Part shown: piece after piece, positions 1 through 5,184 of the stretch
Layout: each line of letters starts with the position of its first letter
How positions within the stretch are numbered: position 1 is the first letter of the stretch
DNA from: Bacillota bacterium
Lineage (GTDB): Bacteria; Bacillota; Sulfobacillia; Sulfobacillales; Sulfobacillaceae
DNA length: 5,184 nt
Assembly (NCBI GenBank): GCA_021820675.1
Contig: JAKADI010000182.1
Coordinates: 1 to 5,184 of the forward strand
Direction of reading: 5' to 3'
Made by a program: the position numbers and the translations under genes
The notes under the pieces: generated by a model
What the model was told of the DNA's origin: nothing
Databases searched by the model: none
The model's input: the letters and a program-made list of their open reading frames with translations, nothing else

Positions 1-327
1 GATGGGGCGCGCAGGCAAATTTTGGTTCAAGATCACCGCAAAGACCAGGGCGATGATGGTCTGGGTGGGCATCACCACCGCGGCAAAAATCACGGAATTC
101 TTGACCGACGTCCAAAATAGCGGCATGGTGAGGAGCTGTGTGAAATTGGTTGCGCCCACCCAGTGCATAGGCCCCAGTAAATTCCACGAAAATCCGCTGA
201 GGTAAAAGGCGTAGACGGCAGGTCCTAAAGAAAACAAAATCAGCAGGACCAGAGTCGGGGCGGTAAACAAATAGGCGGCCTGCTGCTCAGATCTTCGCCA
301 ACTTGTTTGAGAAAAGGGGGTGGCCAT
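1..327 (-). CDS. Sugar ABC transporter permease, MalF/UgpA type (5' part only, cut by window edge)
   Basis: Membrane subunit of a carbohydrate ABC importer (CUT1-like). Only the first 109 codons are inside the window; the reading frame is still open at base 1. The start MATPFSQTSW is followed by a hydrophobic first membrane helix at about residues 19-43 (AAYLFTAPTLVLLILFSL and on). A periplasm-side type segment follows, with the family-typical pattern of aromatic residues and 'GATNFTQLL' at about 58-66. A second helix lies at about 79-100 (SVIFAAVVMPTQTIIALVFA). This is how N-termini of MalF/UgpA permeases usually look; the EAA loop that contacts the ATPase would lie outside the window. The ATG overlaps the stop of the binding-protein gene by one base (TGATG), which suggests translational coupling. 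A GTG directly precedes the ATG in frame, and GGTGG just upstream is a modest ribosome binding site. Family is secure; the substrate is unknown. Confidence 0.9.
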   Translation of the reverse strand, partial: MATPFSQTSWRRSEQQAAYLFTAPTLVLLILFSLGPAVYAFYLSGFSWNLLGPMHWVGATNFTQLLTMPLFWTSVKNSVIFAAVVMPTQTIIALVFAVILNQNLPARPI

Positions 328-1592
328 CACTGACCACCGTGCGCTTTCAAAATCGCGTTTCCTTGACTTTGCAGCGTTTGCAGCGCCACCTTCGGCGTGA
401 TGCTGCCGTCTACGGCACGTAAGGTCACATTGGCCAACGTGGTGTTGACATATTGGTTGAAACCCACGGGAAAGTTCCACGGCACCGCGTGAGGAAGCGA
501 TGCGATGATGTTTTTGTAGATGGGGTGCTTCTGATAATAGGGCATGTTGATCAGAGACTTCTTCACCGTAACCAGTCCGCCTTGTTCCACCCACTTCGCC
601 TGACCCTTGCCTGTCAGGTACTTAATCACTTGCCAGGCTTGTTGCGGGTGTTTGCTGTCTTTCGTAATCGCCCAGGCGGTCGGAAAGTCCAATGACGTAT
701 TGTTCTTGGGTCCCGCGGGCAATGGAGCAATGGCAAAAGGCGTATTGGGATAGGTCTTCTGCAGATAGGGTATGGCCCACGCCCCTTCGAGGGTCATTGC
801 GGCCCGGCCCATGCCTAACGCCTGACCGCCCCAGGTCGCCCCCACTTGCGACGGTTGCTGCGCCACCCCGGTTCTGTACAAATTGACATAGAAGGTGAAG
901 CCTTGAAGGGCTTGAGGGGTATCAAGGGTCATTTTCGTCATCTGGGCATTCATAACCGATCCCCCGGCCTGATAGAGAAATTGAGCCCAGCGTGGCTCCT
1001 GGGGTGTGTTAACGAGTCCATATTGCTTCTTGGCCGGATTGGTTAATTTCCGGGCATCGGATAAAAATTGGCTCCAGGTCGTCGGAGGGCCGCTAATGCC
1101 GTAGGCATGGAACAATGCCGGGTTATAATACAGGGCCAAGGGGGATTGATCGCGGGGAATTCCATACACGGTATGCCCGGATACAAACATGTTCAAGGCC
1201 CCATGGTAAAAATCTGACAAAGAGAAATGCGACTGTTTAAGATAGGAGTTCAATGGCACAATGGCGCCTTCCGCTTCGAAAGTCGGCGCCTGGCCGCCAT
1301 TATTGAGGGTGATAATATCGGGAGCGTCTCCGGCAACCAGTTCGGTTTTCACAATGGTTTGGTAGTTCCCCGAAATAGGGCGGTAGATTGCGTGAATACT
1401 CGGGTGCGCTTTATTGAATTGCGCCAGTTGTTGCTGGATAATGCCGTTGGTAACATTGGTTCCGGACCAACTGGCCACCACGATCGTCACAGGCCCCTGA
1501 GCGCTGGATCCTTGGGCTCCCGATGAGCCACAACCTGCCAAAGCAGCCGATAAGATACTTAACGTTCCGACTATTCCTAATTTCCGATTCAT
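327..1592 (-). CDS. Extracellular sugar-binding lipoprotein of an ABC importer (family 1 solute-binding protein)
   Basis: Captures a sugar or oligosaccharide outside the membrane and delivers it to the permease encoded next. It has 421 residues, normal for the family. Residues 1-20 form a lipoprotein signal peptide with lipobox LAGC; Cys21 is the predicted lipidated residue, followed by a flexible Ser/Gly/Gln-rich tether to about residue 33. The mature part has family landmarks: an early strand VTIVVASWSG (35-44); LVAGDAPDIITLNNGG (85-100); YGIPRDQSPLALYYNPALF (143-161), then PPTTWSQFLSDARKLT; MGRAAMTLEGAWAIPYLQ (261-278); and FPTAWAITKDSKHPQQAW (303-320) with a following Gly/Lys-rich region. 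This resembles MalE-like proteins of CUT1 systems, but ligand identity cannot be read from sequence. The start is supported by a GAGGGAG ribosome binding site (1602-1608), 9 nt upstream. It lies 50 nt after the LacI-hydrolase gene, with no hairpin terminator seen in the gap, and overlaps the permease start by one base. Confidence 0.95.
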   Translation of the reverse strand: MNRKLGIVGTLSILSAALAGCGSSGAQGSSAQGPVTIVVASWSGTNVTNGIIQQQLAQFNKAHPSIHAIYRPISGNYQTIVKTELVAGDAPDIITLNNGGQAPTFEAEGAIVPLNSYLKQSHFSLSDFYHGALNMFVSGHTVYGIPRDQSPLALYYNPALFHAYGISGPPTTWSQFLSDARKLTNPAKKQYGLVNTPQEPRWAQFLYQAGGSVMNAQMTKMTLDTPQALQGFTFYVNLYRTGVAQQPSQVGATWGGQALGMGRAAMTLEGAWAIPYLQKTYPNTPFAIAPLPAGPKNNTSLDFPTAWAITKDSKHPQQAWQVIKYLTGKGQAKWVEQGGLVTVKKSLINMPYYQKHPIYKNIIASLPHAVPWNFPVGFNQYVNTTLANVTLRAVDGSITPKVALQTLQSQGNAILKAHGGQ

Positions 1593-1642
1593 CTGTCATC
1601 ACTCCCTCAATGATATTCACGAACCGATATTCTTGTTTAGGC

Positions 1643-4600
1643 CTATGCGTCTGGTTTCACTGTCCACGTCTGGGGACAGGCTAAAACCCGGACATGGTCG
1701 GTATCCACATCAAAATCCAACTTTTCTTTCCCCACACTTAAGCCGCGAATTCGGACACGGCCCAATTGACGCGGTGATTTGCCCACCGTCACCGTCCGCT
1801 GGGATGCGTCGATGTCCAGTCTCAAAAGGCTTTGGAGCATCAACCACACCGCTCCCGCCGACCATGCTTGGGGAGCGCATGCCAAGGGATAGGGCATGGG
1901 AATCGCCTGGGCGCCATCGCGCTCTATGCCGGAAAAGAGTTCAGGGACGCGCTGATTGGGAAAGCGGTCGACCGCTTCGGCCACGGCCGTGGCAACATCG
2001 GCGGCTTCGTGGAGAAACCCGAAACGCGACATGCCGGCAACAACGATGCCGGTATCGTGGGGCCATACACTTCCGCGGTGATAGCTGTAGGGATCATAGC
2101 CCTTTTCGATGGCGCTCAAGGTGCGAATCCCCCACCCCGAAAACATATCGCTTTCCATCAGCCGGCTGACCACCGCACCTTGATAAGGATCGGGCACAAT
2201 GCCGGTCCACAAGCACTGCCCGGGGTCGGAACTTATCACATCCAGGGCTTGTCCATGGCGGTCAATGGCCATGGCATAGTATTGCAGGTCGTCCAGCCAA
2301 AAGTGCCGGTGAAATTTGTCTTGGATGTCGTGCGCCAGATCGCGGTACTGCTGAGCCTTTTGAGCCGAGCCCGCCTCCTCTTCCAAAACCGCCATCGCAC
2401 GAAGGGCCTGAAAGACGTACCCCTGGACTTCCGCCACCGCCAAGGGAGCCTTGGCCACGGTTCCGTCGCGATACACCATGGAATCCTGCGAGTCCTTCCA
2501 TGACTGGACCATCAGGCCCGAGCGGCCGGAGGAATGGAACATTAAAAGCCCATTGGTATCGTGGTCCATAGCCTCTTTCAGCCACTGCATCGCATCGCGG
2601 GCCACCGGCAGATAGCGTTCAATCACCCGGCGTTTGCCGGTTCGCTTCCACGTCTCATACACCAGCAAAATAAAGAGCGGGGTGACGTCAACCGACCCGT
2701 AGTACCGGCCAAAAGGCACAACCCCCAGATTGGCAAGTTCGCCATAGCGGACTTCGTGAACCATTTTCCCCGGCATTTCTGATCGTTCCGGGTCCATGAC
2801 ATGACCTTGAAAATGCGCCATTGTGGCCAGCGTCGATTCCGCCAAATCCGGCCGAAAGGCCAATAACTGATAGGCGCTCAAAATGGCGTCTCGTCCAAAG
2901 AGGGCGCCATACCAAGGCAATCCGGCAACGAGAACCGATCCTTGCCCAAAGTCCGTTTGCAACATATCCACATCATCCTGAGCCTTTTTCAAGACCCGTT
3001 GCCATTGAGGATTCTCCACGTCCACCTCGGGCCAGGAGGCGAAAGCGGGGTCAACAGACAAGATGAGAGTCGGAGGCAACTCCCACTGCATCCGAATCTC
3101 AAATGCGCCTTCGACTTTTTGGGAATCTATCAACCAGCCTTTCGATCCCACTTCGCTGGTGACCGGCTCGGGATCGATGGATAGCGAGAACGTACGGATC
3201 CGGTCATCCCGTCCATGATAACGGTGACGTTCAGCGGACTTGCCAACCAATTCCGAATGAATCGTCCCGTGTGATTCCACCGGAAATCCGCGCATCTCAA
3301 AGACATCGCGAAAGTCCACCGCATGTTCCAATTCAAACGTCCAGCCATCGTCTAGACGTCCCCATCTCGTCCATGTCCACGTATCGATCAATGATTCGGC
3401 AAAAAACCGCAGCGTGCGGTGTATAGCCAAGCTGCCATTTTTCAGGGCGACGACGTAGTCCATCTCAAATTTGCCGGATTGGACATCCGTTGTTACGGGC
3501 GCGGGCGCGATACCATTGATGTAAACCATATAATATGACAGCCAGTGCGTATCGGCACCGTAGACGCCTTGATTGCCCGAACGCCGCTCGATAAACCCGT
3601 CGTTTGACCACAGGCTGAATGACGGCCCGGTCTTCAGTGTGATCTTCTCCGCCGACCGTTGGTAAAGCGGACCCGGTTGGTTGACCGTGCTGCTTTGCCG
3701 GACAATGAGTTCGGGTTTGAACAACGTCGAGCGGGCCTCCTCGCCTTTTAACAGCTCAATGAGTCTTTCCGCCAGCATTTTCCCCAGGTCGAAGGGCTGT
3801 TGGGCAATGGTCGTCAACGCCGGCAGAAACTCACGGGCCAGCCGACTGTTGTCAAAGCCCACGACAGAGAGGTCGCGCGGCACTTGCAATCCAATCTCGG
3901 TAGCTGCCCGAACCACCCCAATAGCCATCAGGTCGCTCCCGGCAAAAATGGCGGTAGGCCGGGGATTTTTGACTAACAGTTCCCGAGCCAGGCGATAGCC
4001 GGCATCCATACTCAAGTCTCCCTCACGCACGACCGGAGTGAGCGAGCTATCATACTGCCTCATAGTCTCTTCGTAGCCTTGGCACCGCAAACGGGCATAT
4101 AAATAGTTCAAAGGCGCGCTAATGTGCACGATGCTCCGGTGTCCCAACTCTAACAAATGGCGCGTGGCCATCATGCCTCCGTGAAAGTTGTCGACATCAA
4201 GCCAGGCCACGGGCAGCGCAGATTGACCGAAGAGCAAGAGAGGAATCCGGGCTTGATATAACTGTTTAACCCGCTCGTCGTCTTGTTCCACTTCTGAGAG
4301 CACCACCCCGTCAATTCGCTTGAATTGAACGGACTGGATAATGTTGTCGATAGGGGTTTCGGGAGGAAGCAGGACAACCCGGTAATCATGTTGTTGGGCT
4401 CCAAATACAAACCCCGACGACAACATGGCAAAAAAGGGATCCGAGACGCTGTCCATGCGTGGAACGAGGATTCCGATCACTTCCGACTTCTTGCTGGCTA
4501 ATCCTCGCCCCATGGCACTGGGCTGATATTGCAGCTGCTCAATAACCTTCTGCACACGTTCTCGGGTACGGGCGGACACGTGTCCCCGGTTGTTGATCAC

Positions 4601-4678
4601 GTACGAAACCGTTGTGGGAGAAACACCTGCCTCTTTTGCAACATCTTCGATTCGAACCATTTTCGTCTCTTTATGCAT
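1643..4678 (-). CDS. Fusion protein: LacI-family transcriptional repressor + glycogen-debranching-type (amylo-alpha-1,6-glucosidase-like) glycoside hydrolase
   Basis: A continuous frame of 1011 codons. Residues 8-55 are a LacI helix-turn-helix (VRIEDVAKEAGVSPTTVSYV, then NNRGHVSARTRERV), with a hinge-helix region at about 52-61. Residues about 66-330 are the periplasmic-binding-like effector core: DVDNFHGG (161-168), FAGSDLMAIGV (245-255), VPRDLSVVGFDNS (266-278), ending in the usual last strand PELIVRQSS (322-330). After a linker of about 15 residues comes an N-terminal beta domain of debranching enzymes (about 346-545; GVYGADTHWLSYY at 371-383). An (alpha/alpha)6-barrel follows (about 555-955): GLPWYGALFGRDA (586-598), HEVRYGELA (641-649), YYGSVDVTPLF (659-669), SWKDSQD (726-732), EVQGY (750-754), FSGWGIRTLS (846-855), YHRGSVWPHD (866-875), VPELFSG (911-917), CAPQAW (934-939). 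A short C-terminal beta tail ends the protein. By analogy with related glucosidases, Asp729 and Glu913 are candidate catalytic acids (inference). There is no signal peptide, so it is cytoplasmic. The likely role is hydrolysis of imported oligosaccharide plus sugar-responsive control of this operon; the true substrate and effector are unknown. Met7 is an alternative start. Confidence 0.93.
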   Translation of the reverse strand: MHKETKMVRIEDVAKEAGVSPTTVSYVINNRGHVSARTRERVQKVIEQLQYQPSAMGRGLASKKSEVIGILVPRMDSVSDPFFAMLSSGFVFGAQQHDYRVVLLPPETPIDNIIQSVQFKRIDGVVLSEVEQDDERVKQLYQARIPLLLFGQSALPVAWLDVDNFHGGMMATRHLLELGHRSIVHISAPLNYLYARLRCQGYEETMRQYDSSLTPVVREGDLSMDAGYRLARELLVKNPRPTAIFAGSDLMAIGVVRAATEIGLQVPRDLSVVGFDNSRLAREFLPALTTIAQQPFDLGKMLAERLIELLKGEEARSTLFKPELIVRQSSTVNQPGPLYQRSAEKITLKTGPSFSLWSNDGFIERRSGNQGVYGADTHWLSYYMVYINGIAPAPVTTDVQSGKFEMDYVVALKNGSLAIHRTLRFFAESLIDTWTWTRWGRLDDGWTFELEHAVDFRDVFEMRGFPVESHGTIHSELVGKSAERHRYHGRDDRIRTFSLSIDPEPVTSEVGSKGWLIDSQKVEGAFEIRMQWELPPTLILSVDPAFASWPEVDVENPQWQRVLKKAQDDVDMLQTDFGQGSVLVAGLPWYGALFGRDAILSAYQLLAFRPDLAESTLATMAHFQGHVMDPERSEMPGKMVHEVRYGELANLGVVPFGRYYGSVDVTPLFILLVYETWKRTGKRRVIERYLPVARDAMQWLKEAMDHDTNGLLMFHSSGRSGLMVQSWKDSQDSMVYRDGTVAKAPLAVAEVQGYVFQALRAMAVLEEEAGSAQKAQQYRDLAHDIQDKFHRHFWLDDLQYYAMAIDRHGQALDVISSDPGQCLWTGIVPDPYQGAVVSRLMESDMFSGWGIRTLSAIEKGYDPYSYHRGSVWPHDTGIVVAGMSRFGFLHEAADVATAVAEAVDRFPNQRVPELFSGIERDGAQAIPMPYPLACAPQAWSAGAVWLMLQSLLRLDIDASQRTVTVGKSPRQLGRVRIRGLSVGKEKLDFDVDTDHVRVLACPQTWTVKPDA

Positions 4679-4682
4679 GTCG

Positions 4683-4687
4683 CCCTC
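4683..4687 (-). promoter_or_regulatory. Ribosome binding site supporting the 4678 start of the fusion gene
   Basis: GAGGG on the minus strand lies 4 nt before the ATG at 4678, slightly close but purine-rich. The alternative ATG at 4660 (residue 7) has only a weaker AAAGAGA upstream. LacI proteins commonly start just before the 'RIEDVAKEAGVS' segment, so Met7 would also give a normal repressor. I prefer 4678 on the strength of the GAGGG, with moderate confidence. Confidence 0.5.
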
Positions 4688-4705
4688 GTCAAGTGAAAAT
4701 ATTTA

Positions 4706-4732
4706 GTGAAGCGTTTTAGTAATTCGCTTCAC
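4706..4732. promoter_or_regulatory. Inverted repeat, candidate operator for the LacI half of the fusion (autoregulation)
   Basis: A perfect 8-bp inverted repeat, GTGAAGCG (4706-4713) and CGCTTCAC (4725-4732), with an 11-nt spacer, lies 28 bp upstream of the fusion start. Each arm contains TGAAGCG with a CG step, resembling LacI-family half-sites, which often read TGAAA-CG. The spacing is wider than the usual compact LacI operator, so it may be two overlapping sites in opposite orientation (TGAAGCGTTTTA on plus, TGAAGCGAATTA on minus). Alternatively it could act as a hairpin in the 5' leader RNA. A partial further copy, AGTGAA, lies at 4692-4697. Position and symmetry support a regulatory site; the assignment to this regulator is inference. 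Confidence 0.5.
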
Positions 4733-4756
4733 ATTCGAGATTTTCCTGCAAGTTTT

Positions 4757-4786
4757 GCTATATTTTTTAATTTTGCATGAGGTCAC
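4757..4786 (-). promoter_or_regulatory. Possible promoter of the operon
   Basis: On the minus strand, GTGACC (4786-4781, four of six matches to TTGACA) and TATAGC (4762-4757, four of six matches to TATAAT) are separated by 18 nt of very AT-rich sequence. The inverted repeat at 4706-4732 would then lie about 25 bp downstream of the -10 element, suited to blocking transcription. A competing pair, TTGTCC (4818-4813) and TATGAA (4794-4789), also with an 18-nt spacer, is about as good. The AT-rich block 4735-4810 is the likely promoter zone, but the exact boxes are uncertain. Confidence 0.3.
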
Positions 4787-5079
4787 ATTTCATAAAATTG
4801 TGTTGATATAACGGACAATTGCATAACCATAGATCCTTGGATGTTCTGAAATGTGCTTTTGTTAAAGACCACATCTCACCCACGACAACCCAGGGGGTGT
4901 TTATTGAGACATAAACTGGCTTCCGCCATGCATGACAACTGGCCTCAATAGCCGGCGCGATTTGACATTCCCCTACCAAAAATTCGTGCCCGGTGCTCCC
5001 TGGTGTGTATGAGGCAGCACAGGCGCCGCCCCGGCTTTAAGAGGTGATGGCGAAAGTCATCCGCCCGATGCCATAAAAA

Positions 5080-5122
5080 CCCACCATAGCGCGTCCGATT
5101 TCCCAAGACGCGTTATGGTGGG
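5080..5122. terminator. Strong hairpin, probable bidirectional rho-independent terminator
   Basis: Arms 5080-5095 (CCCACCATAGCGCGTC) and 5107-5122 (GACGCGTTATGGTGGG) form a 16-bp stem with one non-Watson-Crick position and an 11-nt loop. Read on the minus strand, the stem is followed directly by five U residues (bases 5079-5075), the classic form. Read on the plus strand, the odd position becomes a G-U pair and the stem is followed by CATTTTAT, so it may also work that way. It most likely ends a minus-strand gene lying to the right of the window and separates it from this operon. Confidence 0.75.
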
Positions 5123-5184
5123 CATTTTATAAATGTATGGCTTTGCAAGCCCCACTGTGGATGAAAAATGAGACGGTTAAAGAA

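Larger units (their letters stand above)
4679..5184. other. 506-base region without a recognisable gene
   Basis: The part nearest the fusion gene (4679-4830) is AT-rich and holds the candidate promoter and operator. From about 4860 to 5075 the sequence is more GC-rich; I find no coding sequence with family similarity and no RNA gene or riboswitch I can support. A strong hairpin lies at 5080-5122. The last 60 bases hold no supported gene; an ATG at 5161 on the plus strand opens a frame that reaches the window edge (MKNETVKE) but has no ribosome binding site. Confidence 0.6.

Noticed and set aside
1633..2503. Long plus-strand open frames opposite the hydrolase (178 and 223 codons)
   Set aside because: They lie wholly antisense to a well-conserved enzyme domain, are rich in Arg/His/Gly/Pro as expected of shadow frames, and show no family signature.
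4784..4855. 8-bp inverted repeat CACATTTC / GAAATGTG separated by 56 nt
   Set aside because: With such a wide spacer about one such pair is expected by chance in a region of this size.
4902..4950. TATTGAG / CTCAATA inverted repeat enclosing two AACTGGC direct repeats and a CATGCATG palindrome
   Set aside because: Arms of 7 bp with a 35-nt loop are expected by chance several times in 400 bases; no link to a gene or known element.
4962..4967. Perfect TTGACA on the plus strand, possible divergent promoter
   Set aside because: No acceptable -10 element follows at 15-19 nt, and no plus-strand gene with a ribosome binding site is visible downstream in the window.
4767..4979. 70-codon minus-strand frame in the intergenic region
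   Set aside because: It begins with TTG, has no recognisable family, and overlaps the AT-rich promoter zone of the operon.
5040..5075. Small alternating hairpins (GATG/CATC/GATG; GGCG/CGCC) with slight likeness to the start of a fluoride riboswitch, next to a terminator
   Set aside because: The conserved 3' part of that riboswitch class is missing on both strands, and stems of 4 bp are too short to support a call.

Overview
The window carries three genes, all read on the minus strand (right to left), followed upstream by about 500 bases without a recognisable gene. In transcription order they are: a 1011-residue protein (4678-1643) that joins a complete LacI-type repressor to a complete glycogen-debranching-type glycoside hydrolase; a lipoprotein sugar-binding protein of an ABC importer (1592-327); and the first 109 codons of a MalF/UgpA-type importer permease that runs off the left edge (327-1). 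The gene gaps are 50 nt and a 1-nt overlap, with no terminator seen between them, so this is most likely one operon.

Reading of the locus (inference): the transporter brings an oligosaccharide into the cell, the hydrolase half of the fusion processes it in the cytoplasm (no signal peptide is visible), and the LacI half senses a related sugar and controls the operon from its own promoter. A perfect 8-bp inverted repeat with an 11-nt spacer (4706-4732), just ahead of the fusion gene, is the best operator candidate. The ATPase and second permease of the importer are not in the window.

The unusual element is the fusion. LacI-type repressors are normally free-standing proteins of about 330-350 residues, and debranching-type enzymes of this family are normally free-standing proteins of about 650-720 residues. 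Here both appear full length with conserved motifs intact, joined by a short linker that has no in-frame ATG, GTG or TTG codon from which the enzyme could be made separately.

The right-hand end (4679-5184) holds an AT-rich promoter region, then a more GC-rich stretch with no convincing gene, then a strong 16-bp hairpin (5080-5122) that looks like a terminator, probably insulating this operon from its neighbour. Organism: the lipobox-anchored binding protein, purine-rich ribosome binding sites and moderately GC-rich coding sequence suggest a Gram-positive bacterium of the Bacillota, possibly a Sulfobacillus- or Alicyclobacillus-like lineage. That genus-level guess is weak.
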